Assembly (NCBI GenBank): GCA_002412925.1
Contig: DHVZ01000020.1
Location: 1-39,179 of the forward strand
Reading direction: 5' to 3'
Length of the DNA stretch: 39,179 nt
Source of the DNA: Anaerolineales bacterium UBA5195
GTDB taxonomy: Bacteria > Chloroflexota > Anaerolineae > Anaerolineales > Villigracilaceae
The notes under the pieces were generated by a model, which made no database searches, had not been told where the DNA came from, and was given only the letters and a program-made list of their open reading frames with translations. Positions 16,573 through 22,779 of this stretch are shown piece after piece. Position numbers and translations under genes: made by a program. Each line of letters starts with the position of its first letter. The first letter of the stretch is position 1.

Positions 16573-16630
16573 CCGTTGGTCGAGTAGGGTTGAGCGGCAG
16601 AGCCAGTCGAAACCCATATCGAGACCCGAT
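16573..16630. repeat. Dispersed-repeat-like segment inside the T-box leader
   Basis: Reads on the minus strand gggtctcgatatgggtttcg, then ctggctctgccgctcaaccc and tactcgacc. It shares ggtcgagta, tatcgagaccc and gtttcga/ctcaaccct words with the intergenic repeats at 7966-8078 and 26770-26915. It lies between the central hairpin and the antiterminator. Confidence 0.5.
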
Positions 16631-16839
16631 TCTTGGGTATCTCTTCAGCCGATAACGAGGCAACCCGTTTTCCTTACTGACTGAACACTGATTACTCATC
16701 AGTGTTCACTGTTCCGGTCAATGCTCGCGGGTGGTTTTCAGTGGTGGAGGCTGGAACCGGCTCTCAATCTCTGGCCTGGTTCTCCCTGTCAGCTTCCGGG
16801 CCGCTTACTCGTCCCGGTCAATGCGTTTATGGAATTCTG

Positions 16840-16913
16840 TGGGCGGAATAGGACTCGAACCTACGACCTTTGCGATGTCAACGCAATGCTCTAACCAACT
16901 GAGCTACCCGCCC
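16840..16913 (-). tRNA. tRNA-Val (anticodon GAC)
   Basis: The cloverleaf is complete. The acceptor GGGCGGG (16913-16907) pairs with TCCGCCC (16847-16841) with one G-T wobble. The D arm reads agctcagttggttagagc. The anticodon stem TTGCG/CGCAA encloses the loop TTGACAT with anticodon GAC. The T arm holds GGTTCGAGTCC and the discriminator is A. CCA is not encoded. The gene ends about 12 bases before the T-box Stem I of thrS on the same strand. Confidence 0.95.
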
Positions 16914-16974
16914 TGGGCAGGAAAATATTATAAACGAGGGTACACCAAAATGGCAAGCATGAAAAGGCATTAAA

Positions 16975-17005
16975 AATAAAACTGGCTCCCTTGTGGAGAG
17001 CCAGT
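16975..17005 (-). terminator. Terminator of the 64-residue protein gene
   Basis: Arms actggct (16981-16987) and agccagt (16999-17005), extended by a base or two, followed on the minus strand by ttttattttt. Confidence 0.75.
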
Positions 17006-17024
17006 CCGGTATGCAAATTTCTGG

Positions 17025-17219
17025 TTAGGCCTTCTTGAGTACGGGCAGGCCGTTGGCGGTCTCAGCCACCTTGTAACCAGCGGGGACGGCGTCCAACGCG
17101 CCAGCCTTCTGCTCTTTCGAGAAGAAGTAGAGGGTCTGGGTTTTGCCGGTTTTGGTGATAGTGGATTTGGCGTGCAGGATATAGGTAACACCTTTTGCGT
17201 TTTTGAAGCTGAATGCCAT
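17025..17219 (-). CDS. Small conserved-looking protein of 64 residues
   Basis: Unnamed protein MAFSFKNAKGVTYILHAKST..., basic and strand-rich, ending GLPVLKKA. It has no signal peptide or membrane segment. It is a real gene: AAGGAG lies seven bases before the ATG, a TATAAT is on the minus strand at 17304-17309 with TTGCCT 16 bases further up, and a terminator follows the stop. I recall similar short proteins in other Chloroflexota but know no function. The words KGxTYxLHxK and AGALDAVPAGYxVxE look like the conserved core. The gene is transcribed alone, between tRNA-Val/thrS and the divergent sortase gene. Confidence 0.8.
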   Translation of the reverse strand: MAFSFKNAKGVTYILHAKSTITKTGKTQTLYFFSKEQKAGALDAVPAGYKVAETANGLPVLKKA

Positions 17220-17303
17220 AATAATCTCCTTTTTTAAAAGCGAATTTTTGTAGGGAGCATTGCCCCCGTCATGGTCAATTCAATTACAATGACCACCTAA
17301 CTT

Positions 17304-17331
17304 ATTATACTGGTGTCTGGATGAAAGGCAA
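17304..17331 (-). promoter_or_regulatory. Promoter of the 64-residue protein gene
   Basis: TATAAT (17304-17309) and TTGCCT (17326-17331) on the minus strand with a 16-base spacer. The leader of about 80 bases contains a TGGTCA/TGACCA inverted repeat near 17272-17295. Confidence 0.6.
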
Positions 17332-17360
17332 CTGTCAATTTTGGACTCATTTAATCGCGG

Positions 17361-17366
17361 TATAAT
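17361..17366 (+). promoter_or_regulatory. -10 box directly upstream of the sortase ATG
   Basis: TATAAT at 17361-17366, ATG at 17376. The predicted transcript would start within about three bases of the start codon, and no ribosome-binding site is present. Confidence 0.5.
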
Positions 17367-17375
17367 CGGCCCGGT

Positions 17376-18299
17376 ATGGTTGACAAGCGCCCTGAAGACC
17401 TTTCGGTGGAAGAACTAAGGCGTCTCCTGCTGGACAAGCGCCGGGTCAACCGGCGTGACAGGCTGGAGCGCTTCCGTCGCACAGGTCGGGTGGTATCCAT
17501 CACTCCTGACATGGACAGCGCGGGTGAGGCAATCGCCATTGGCCGCGTGGTGGAGACGCCCGAAGACGAATCCGCTCAGAGCGAGAGAAATGCCTCAAAA
17601 AGGGCAAACCGGCGCCGGGGCTGGACAGACAACCTCTTGTTGGGTGTGGAAGTCCTGGCAGTGGTGGTTTTCGTCGGCGTGGTGGTGAACGTCTTTTCCA
17701 TCCTGCGCACGTTGAACCAGGAAGCTGCAGCCGCCATCCAACAGCCAACCAGCGCGCCAACAGCGTTGATTACAGCCGTCGTCCTGCCCTCCGGGCATAC
17801 CCCGCCGAACTCGGCGCAAGGCGCGCAGCCGAACGTGGCTGAAATCCCGGAGCATTTGCGGCCGCTGGTGCCGTCGCTGGAGAACATACCGGTGCCAACC
17901 GCCGGGCCCCAGCAGGGCATCCGCATTCAGATACCTGCGATTGGCGTGGATGCGCCCATCGTGCAGGGTGATGGTTGGGAGCAGCTCAAGAAGGGTGTCG
18001 CCCAGCACCTGGGCACACCCAACCCCGGCGAGAACGGCAACATTGTTCTTTCGGCGCACAATGACATTTTCGGCGAAATCTTCCGCGAGTTGGATAAACT
18101 CCAGCCTGGTGATATCGTCATGCTTTATTCGAGCACCAGGCAGTATACTTATGTCATTACTGGCACGCAGCTCGTCGAGCCAACCCGTGTGGAAGTCATG
18201 GCTCCTACGCCCAATGCCAGCGTGACGCTGATTTCATGCTATCCCTATTTGATCGATAATCAGCGGATTGTTGTCTCCGCCGTATTACAGAATCCCTAG
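17376..18299 (+). CDS. Sortase (class D/E-like)
   Basis: Membrane-anchored cysteine transpeptidase or protease of 307 residues. A long charged cytoplasmic N terminus (1-82, rich in Arg and Asp) precedes one membrane segment (about 86-109). A Pro/Thr-rich extracytoplasmic spacer follows (about 120-180), then the sortase barrel. Catalytic residues are H228 in NIVLSAHNDI, C288 in TLISCYPY and R297 in DNQRIVVS. No LPXTG-like substrate protein is encoded in the window, so its job (surface anchoring or a housekeeping role) is open. The gene downstream, nine bases after the stop, encodes a 62-residue membrane protein. Confidence 0.88.
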   Translation: MVDKRPEDLSVEELRRLLLDKRRVNRRDRLERFRRTGRVVSITPDMDSAGEAIAIGRVVETPEDESAQSERNASKRANRRRGWTDNLLLGVEVLAVVVFVGVVVNVFSILRTLNQEAAAAIQQPTSAPTALITAVVLPSGHTPPNSAQGAQPNVAEIPEHLRPLVPSLENIPVPTAGPQQGIRIQIPAIGVDAPIVQGDGWEQLKKGVAQHLGTPNPGENGNIVLSAHNDIFGEIFRELDKLQPGDIVMLYSSTRQYTYVITGTQLVEPTRVEVMAPTPNASVTLISCYPYLIDNQRIVVSAVLQNP

Positions 18300-18308
18300 G
18301 AGTTTAAA

Positions 18309-18497
18309 ATGCCCAAGAAAACCAGAAGTGTCTCAACCAAATCCACGCCCACTTTTGCCGGTATCCAACGCGGCACACCCGTATCAGGCGAGTTCAATCC
18401 TGACTATTCCAACACGAAGCGGGAATTAAAGCGGATTGGAATCCTTGCAGCGGGCTTTTTTGTGATCTTGATTGCCCTCTCCTTCATCATCAAGTAA
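18309..18497 (+). CDS. Small single-pass membrane protein, sortase partner
   Basis: Protein of 62 residues: a basic, Ser/Thr-rich N-terminal half with FAGIQRGTPVSGEFNPDY, then KRELKRIGI and one C-terminal membrane segment (about 44-60, ILAAGFFVILIALSFII). A good AGGAG site lies six bases before the ATG. The gap to the sortase stop is nine bases, so they are co-transcribed. It has the look of a tail-anchored protein with a conserved cytoplasmic head. No function is known to me; a role in sortase assembly or membrane placement is inferred only from the operon. Confidence 0.75.
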   Translation: MPKKTRSVSTKSTPTFAGIQRGTPVSGEFNPDYSNTKRELKRIGILAAGFFVILIALSFIIK

Positions 18498-18526
18498 CCA
18501 GACAGGCAGGCCCAGGTTCAAAACCA

Positions 18527-18560
18527 GTAGGGGCGGGGCTACCCGTCCCTATGATTTTTT
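18527..18560 (+). terminator. Terminator after the sortase operon, abutting the next ATG
   Basis: tagggGcggg (18528-18537) pairs with cccgtcccta (18542-18551), with a T run at 18555-18560. The start codon of the methyltransferase follows immediately at 18561. The stem resembles the gtaggggcg palindrome at 29511-29538, so a repeat may have been recruited as terminator. Confidence 0.65.
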
Positions 18561-19790
18561 ATGGAAAAAATCGTCGAACTCCCCCTGACCACTCTCACCT
18601 ACGGCGGCGAAGCCATGGGCCGGCTCCCGGATGGTCGCGCCGCGTTCGTCCCATTTTGCTTGCCGGGTGAAACCGTCCGCGCGAGGATCGTGTTCGAGCG
18701 TAAAAACTATGCCCGCGCCGAATTGGTTGAAGTGCTCAAGCCCTCTCCGGAACGCATCACGCCGCGTTGCCAGCATTTCGGCACCTGTGGCGGGTGTCAC
18801 TACCAGAACCTGGCGTATGCGGCGCAGTTGGAGGCCAAAGAAACCATCCTGCGCGACCAACTGGTGCGCATCGGAAAAATCCAGGATCCGCCGGTGAAGA
18901 CGATTGTGGCCGCGCCGGATGAGTGGCATTATCGCAATCACGTCCAGTTCCATTTGGACGAAAGCGGCAAACTGGGTTTCATCTCGGCCAACCACCCGGA
19001 AGCAGTCATCCCGATCAATGAATGTTTCCTGCCCGAAGCCGGGATGAATGCGCTCTGGCCGACACTCGAATTCGAGGCCGGGGCGCCCGTTGAACGGGTC
19101 TCGCTGCGCGCCGGGTTGAACGATGACCTGATGCTGACGCTCGAATCGGATGAGGTTGAAACCCCCGAATTGGAACTCGAAGCCGATATTTCCGTGGTCC
19201 ACCTGACGGAGGCTGACGCGGTGGTGTTGGCAGGAGATGACCACCTCTTCATCGAGGTGCTCGGGCGCCCGTTCAAGGTCTCTGCCGCCTCGTTTTTCCA
19301 GGTCAACACGCAGATGGCCGGGAAAATGGTTGAGCACTTGCTGGAAAATCTGCCAGTTTCCCCGTCGAGCATCTTACTGGATATTTACTGCGGCGCAGGG
19401 TTGTTCAGCGCATTTTTTGCTCCGAAAGTGGCAAAAGTGATCGGGATCGAGGCCGCGCCTTCATCCTGCGAAGATTTTGCCGTCAATCTGGATGAGTTCG
19501 AGAATGTGGAGTTGTACGAAGGTCTGGCTGAAGAGATTCTGCCCCATTTGGAAACCTACGCCGACATCGCCGTCGTCGACCCGCCACGTGCCGGGCTGGA
19601 CAAAAATATACTCGACGCGCTACTCAAACTCAAACCGGAAACATTGGCTTATGTCTCATGCGACCCGTCCACGCTGGCGCGGGATGCGGCGCGGTTGACC
19701 GCAGGCGGTTACAGGCTGAAGCAGGTCACGCCCTTCGACCTGTTCCCGCAAACCTATCACATCGAAAGTATCAGTATTTTTGAACTGTAG
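18561..19790 (+). CDS. RNA m5U methyltransferase, RumA/TrmA family (RlmD/RlmCD-like)
   Basis: S-adenosylmethionine-dependent enzyme that methylates C5 of a uridine in rRNA or tRNA. The 409 residues comprise an N-terminal TRAM domain (about 1-60), an iron-sulfur cluster region with CQHFGTCGGCHYQNL (about 70-85), and a Rossmann methyltransferase domain with LLDIYCGAGLFSAFF. The catalytic Cys is in YVSCDPSTLARD and the general base Glu in FDLFPQTYHIESI. It could be the rRNA or the tRNA enzyme; the family cannot be split by eye. The start has no Shine-Dalgarno sequence; TATGAT at 18550-18555 ends five bases before the ATG. Confidence 0.9.
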   Translation: MEKIVELPLTTLTYGGEAMGRLPDGRAAFVPFCLPGETVRARIVFERKNYARAELVEVLKPSPERITPRCQHFGTCGGCHYQNLAYAAQLEAKETILRDQLVRIGKIQDPPVKTIVAAPDEWHYRNHVQFHLDESGKLGFISANHPEAVIPINECFLPEAGMNALWPTLEFEAGAPVERVSLRAGLNDDLMLTLESDEVETPELELEADISVVHLTEADAVVLAGDDHLFIEVLGRPFKVSAASFFQVNTQMAGKMVEHLLENLPVSPSSILLDIYCGAGLFSAFFAPKVAKVIGIEAAPSSCEDFAVNLDEFENVELYEGLAEEILPHLETYADIAVVDPPRAGLDKNILDALLKLKPETLAYVSCDPSTLARDAARLTAGGYRLKQVTPFDLFPQTYHIESISIFEL

Positions 19791-19792
19791 TC

Positions 19793-19825
19793 AAAATTCC
19801 CGCTGGTTTCGTCAGCGGGAATTTT
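19793..19825. terminator. Bidirectional terminator between two converging genes
   Basis: aaaattcccgctg (19793-19805) pairs perfectly with cagcgggaatttt (19813-19825). The right arm also encodes the last codons and stop of the minus-strand Cys-rich gene. Confidence 0.88.
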
Positions 19826-20525
19826 CTTTGTCAGGGCCGAACGGGGGTAAGCGCTCTACCGGGACTTTCTCCAGCCGTTCGCTGGCCGGGCTGAGCAGGT
19901 AAAAATTTCCATTGCGGTGCAAGAGTGGGATGCGGCGGCGCAGACTGGCAAAATGCTCGCGCATCCGCTCGGAGTGGGTGTAATAGCTGTCGAAAGCCTC
20001 CTGCGAGAAGGCAAATAACCGGTCGTGAGTCTCCACAAATTGCTGACGGTAGGCCTCCGTCACCATTCCTAAATTGCTAATCACCCAGCAAATCTTTTCA
20101 AATTCCCAGTCATAGGCCAGACCAAGGAAACGATAATCCGAGGTGACGTAAGGGAAAAACGGGAACTGGCGGCAGCTCAAGGCGCGGAAAGACCGCTGGC
20201 AGCGCGCCGGGCCGAGGCAGGCCAGCAAAAGCATGTTCTTGGGTGTTTCTGCCTGCAGTTTTATGCTTTCATCTTTCGCGCCGGATACGCACTCATCGCC
20301 ACGCCAAGCGTGCCAGAGATCCGTGTTCGCCCGCAGGTAGCGCCATTCCTCCCGATAGGCCGCGGGGACAGCCTGACAGATGTCGCAACAGAAGGGCTTT
20401 CCGCTCGGGTTGTGCGGCGCACATTTTTGCCCGCAGTCCAAGGCGGTCAGGGGCGCGTCGAATCCGTTATACAGACTGCGGAGATCAGCGAGCGGCGGAT
20501 TGATGGAAAAAGGAAATCTCGACAT
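19812..20525 (-). CDS. Cys-rich YkgJ-like (zinc/iron-chelating domain) protein
   Basis: Protein of 237 residues starting MSRFPFSINPP (ATG at 20525). The N-terminal half has a cysteine cluster: C31 and C35 (DCGQKC), C46 and C47 (PFCCD) and C50, then CLGPARCQRSFRALSC. This resembles the YkgJ/UPF0153 cluster family, thought to bind zinc or iron. The segment FPFFPYVTSDYRFLGLAYDWEFE and a basic helical C terminus follow. The longer frame to 20861 overlaps the divergent gene and is rejected. TACAAT on the minus strand (20532-20537) ends six bases before the ATG, so the mRNA is probably leaderless. It diverges from another Cys-rich gene at 20595. Confidence 0.75.
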   Translation of the reverse strand: MSRFPFSINPPLADLRSLYNGFDAPLTALDCGQKCAPHNPSGKPFCCDICQAVPAAYREEWRYLRANTDLWHAWRGDECVSGAKDESIKLQAETPKNMLLLACLGPARCQRSFRALSCRQFPFFPYVTSDYRFLGLAYDWEFEKICWVISNLGMVTEAYRQQFVETHDRLFAFSQEAFDSYYTHSERMREHFASLRRRIPLLHRNGNFYLLSPASERLEKVPVERLPPFGPDKENSR

Positions 20526-20531
20526 GTCTGT

Positions 20532-20588
20532 ATTGTAATGGATTCGGAAAGTAAACACACTTGTATTTTGGGCGGTGTACAGTATGAT
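20532..20588. promoter_or_regulatory. Divergent -10 boxes, each six bases from a start codon
   Basis: TACAAT on the minus strand (20532-20537) serves the YkgJ-like gene and TATGAT on the plus strand (20583-20588), with TTGTAT 16 bases upstream (20561-20566), serves the gene at 20595. Neither gene has room for a ribosome-binding site. Confidence 0.5.
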
Positions 20589-20594
20589 TGGGCT

Positions 20595-21221
20595 ATGATC
20601 ACCACAGCAACCTACGACCTTTTCCTGGAAGCCTGCCGCCTGGAAGGCTGCCCCATCTGCCGGGTGGAGCACGATGCTGACTTGCGCTATCTCGACCGGT
20701 TGTTTTATGGGCTGGTCAACGATTACAACACGCGCGTGCGCGTACGCGCCAGCCTCGGCTTTTGCGGCGAGCATGCCCGTATGGCAATGGACGAAATCCA
20801 GGGCAAGGCGCTGGGCTTGACCATCATCTATGATGACCTGCTGCGTGTGGCTTTGGAACACATCAACAACAATGGCAACCTCCGAAAAAATGAAAAGAAG
20901 TGCCCGGCTTGCGAAAACCGTGATGAAATGAACGGGCGGGTGCTTTCAGAATTATCCAAATACATTACGGATGCCCCGATCCTGGCGGCCTTCAGAACTT
21001 CGCAGGGATTGTGTTTCGGGCACCTGCGCCAGGCACTGGAACACCTGCGCAGTGCCGAAAAACGGAAAGCGATTTTAACCATCCAATGCGACATCATGCA
21101 AGAGTTGCGCGGGGAACTGGCGGAATTTATCCGTAAAAATGATTACCGCTTTGCGGGCGAAGGCTTCGGGGCTGAGAAGGATTCGTGGAAGCGGGCAGTC
21201 AGGATGGGGAAGCAGTGGTGA
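20595..21221 (+). CDS. Duplicated CPxC / GxCxxH protein (DUF6062-like), unknown function
   Basis: Protein of 208 residues. It consists of two similar halves, each with a CPxC and then, some 35-40 residues later, a GxCxxH. The first half has EGCPICRVEHD (about 17-27) and ASLGFCGEHARMAMD. The second has KKCPACENRDE and TSQGLCFGHLRQALE. That pattern is what two zinc sites made by an internal duplication would look like. It resembles what databases call DUF6062, from memory. The ATG at 20595 has a -10 box six bases before it; the longer frame to 20310 overlaps the divergent gene. A terminator follows. Confidence 0.75.
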   Translation: MITTATYDLFLEACRLEGCPICRVEHDADLRYLDRLFYGLVNDYNTRVRVRASLGFCGEHARMAMDEIQGKALGLTIIYDDLLRVALEHINNNGNLRKNEKKCPACENRDEMNGRVLSELSKYITDAPILAAFRTSQGLCFGHLRQALEHLRSAEKRKAILTIQCDIMQELRGELAEFIRKNDYRFAGEGFGAEKDSWKRAVRMGKQW

Positions 21222-21246
21222 GTAAGATGGAATGAGCAATAGGTTG

Positions 21247-21284
21247 AAGGTGGCTGAGCCTTTCCGGGTCGGCCACCTTTTTTG
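21247..21284 (+). terminator. Rho-independent terminator
   Basis: aaggtggc-tga-gcc pairs with ggg-tcg-gccacctt (21247-21279), followed by a T run. Confidence 0.85.
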
Positions 21285-21323
21285 TTAATCGGCACGAAGG
21301 TCGAAAAAATCACCCGAAAGGGT

Positions 21324-21341
21324 TAGTGACATCCTTCACAA
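21324..21341. promoter_or_regulatory. Rex- or CRP-type operator upstream of ndh
   Basis: TAGTGACATCCTTCACAA fits the Rex consensus TTGTGA-N6-TCACAA with one mismatch, and also the CRP-family consensus TGTGA-N6-TCACA with one mismatch. It ends five bases before the proposed -35 of ndh. Confidence 0.5.
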
Positions 21342-21346
21342 GAATA

Positions 21347-21375
21347 TGGACTTACTTAGTCCGGTTTGATACAAT
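21347..21375 (+). promoter_or_regulatory. ndh promoter with overlapping palindrome
   Basis: TGGACT (21347-21352) and TACAAT (21370-21375) with a 17-base spacer. A GGACT-tactt-AGTCC palindrome (21348-21362) overlaps the -35 and spacer. Confidence 0.55.
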
Positions 21376-21414
21376 CCATTTGTGAACTGGTTCATGTTCA
21401 AGGGAAGGAAGGGA

Positions 21415-22659
21415 ATGATGCCAACAACTCCTCATGTCGTCATCATCGGCGCGGGCTTTGGCGGCCTGCACGCTGCGCAACAATTGATGGACAAAGCTGT
21501 CAAAGTCACGTTGATCGACAAACGTAACTATCACCTGTTCCAACCCCTGCTCTACCAGGTGGCGACGGCAGGGATTTCGCCGCACGAAATCGCTTACCCG
21601 GTGCGGGCAATTTTCCAGAAATACAGGAACTTTTCATTCCTGATGTCGCGCGTCACCAGCGTGGATTTTAAGCGGAAAACAATCCTCACCGAGCAGGGAG
21701 AAGTGACTTATGATTATTTGATTATCGCAGCAGGGGCCTCGGTCAATTTTTTTGGGAACGCTTCACTGGAACAAAACGCCCTGCCGCTCAAAGATGTCAG
21801 CGACGCCGTGCAGGTGCGCAACCACGTTTTGCGGATGTTCGAACTGGCCGCGCAGGAGCGGGATGCAAATCAGCGCCAATCCATATTGACCTTTGTGGCA
21901 GTGGGTGGCGGCCCGACCGGTGTGGAAACTGCCGGGGCACTCTCCGAACTGATCCGGCTGGTGCTGAAAAAAGATTATCGCCAGATCAACGTGGACAGTG
22001 TGCGCGTCATCCTGTTGGAAGCCGCACCGAAGATCCTGGCTGGCTTCCCAGAGTCGCTGCAGGATGCGGCGCGCAAGTCATTGGGGAATAAAAAGGTGGA
22101 GGTGCGCCTGGAGGCAAAAGTGGCCGGTTATGATGGCGAAAAACTGAGGCTGGATAACGGCGAAATCATCCCAAGCCGGACGGTTCTCTGGTCAGCCGGG
22201 GTACAGGCGGCCAGCCTGATGGGCAAACTGGGGCTGGAGCAGGTCCATTCGGGGCGGGTCAAGGTTTTGCCCACCCTGCAGCTGCCTGAGCAACCCAACG
22301 TCTATGTGATCGGCGATGCCGCTTATCGCGAAGAGAATGGCAAGGCCCTGCCGATGGTCGCGCCGGTGGCAACCCAGCAGGGCAAACTGGCGGCACAAAA
22401 TATCCTGGCAGAGACCCAAAAGAAGCCGCTCAAGCCCTTCAAATACAAAAACCTGGGGATGATGTCCACGATTGGACGCAATGCCGCGGTGGCCTATTCC
22501 TTTGGAATGCAGTTCAGGGGTTTCCCGGCCTGGGTAGTCTGGCTGATCGTCCACTTGATCGGGCTGATCGGCTTCCGCAACCGCCTGATCGTGCTGATCA
22601 ACTGGACCTGGGATTATTTTTTCTATGATCGGGCTGTCAGGTTGATTACGAGGGAGTGA
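21415..22659 (+). CDS. ndh: Type II NADH dehydrogenase (NDH-2)
   Basis: Single-subunit flavoprotein that oxidises NADH and reduces membrane quinone without pumping protons. The FAD fold starts VVIIGAGFGGLHAAQQL at the N terminus, the NADH fold is TFVAVGGGPTGVETAGALSE (about 160-180), and the second FAD contact is NVYVIGDAAY. The C terminus (about 370-414) is hydrophobic and ends in LINWTWDYFFYDRAVRLI, typical of the membrane-binding helices. The start at 21415 (or the next codon) follows GGAAGG; the longer frame to 21382 has no ribosome site. It is transcribed alone, between two terminators, and is likely redox-regulated through the Rex/CRP-like site. Confidence 0.92.
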   Translation: MMPTTPHVVIIGAGFGGLHAAQQLMDKAVKVTLIDKRNYHLFQPLLYQVATAGISPHEIAYPVRAIFQKYRNFSFLMSRVTSVDFKRKTILTEQGEVTYDYLIIAAGASVNFFGNASLEQNALPLKDVSDAVQVRNHVLRMFELAAQERDANQRQSILTFVAVGGGPTGVETAGALSELIRLVLKKDYRQINVDSVRVILLEAAPKILAGFPESLQDAARKSLGNKKVEVRLEAKVAGYDGEKLRLDNGEIIPSRTVLWSAGVQAASLMGKLGLEQVHSGRVKVLPTLQLPEQPNVYVIGDAAYREENGKALPMVAPVATQQGKLAAQNILAETQKKPLKPFKYKNLGMMSTIGRNAAVAYSFGMQFRGFPAWVVWLIVHLIGLIGFRNRLIVLINWTWDYFFYDRAVRLITRE

Positions 22660-22681
22660 GGCAGTTGGCAAGTAATAAGCG

Positions 22682-22720
22682 ACGCCCCGGTGGAACAATT
22701 CCACCGGGGCGTGTTTCACT
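22682..22720 (+). terminator. Terminator of ndh
   Basis: Perfect 14-base arms acgccccggtggaa (22682-22695) and ttccaccggggcgt (22699-22712), then gtttcactttttaa. Confidence 0.88.
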
Positions 22721-22740
22721 TTTTAATCAATCGACGATAA

Positions 22741-22771
22741 AACCCTAAAGGTCCCAAAGAGCTTTAGGGTG
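22741..22771 (-). terminator. Hairpin downstream of the CASTOR/POLLUX gene
   Basis: accctaaag pairs with ctttagggt (22741-22749 and about 22762-22770), ending eight bases before the minus-strand stop. On the minus strand it is followed by tttatcg, a modest T run. Confidence 0.6.
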
Positions 22772-22779
22772 CAGGTTGG

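Larger units (their letters stand above)
16503..16828 (-). promoter_or_regulatory. T-box leader (tRNA-Thr sensing) of thrS
   Basis: On the minus strand the leader holds the conserved T-box GGGTGGAACCGCG (about 16560-16548), just before the terminator. Stem I begins near gaccgggacgagtaagc, and the specifier region reads ctgaaaACCacccgcgagc. The ACC codon (16735-16733) is a threonine codon, matching the gene. Uncharged tRNA-Thr would pair with ACC and with TGGA in the T-box bulge and so favour the antiterminator. A hairpin gaacactgat/atcagtgttc (16682-16706) lies between Stem I and the antiterminator. The segment 16573-16630 resembles a dispersed repeat, so the leader is unusually long. Confidence 0.88.

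Noticed and set aside
20310..20594. Extended N terminus of the duplicated CPxC protein
   Set aside because: It overlaps the divergent Cys-rich gene; the ATG at 20595 follows a -10 box and starts the recognisable protein.
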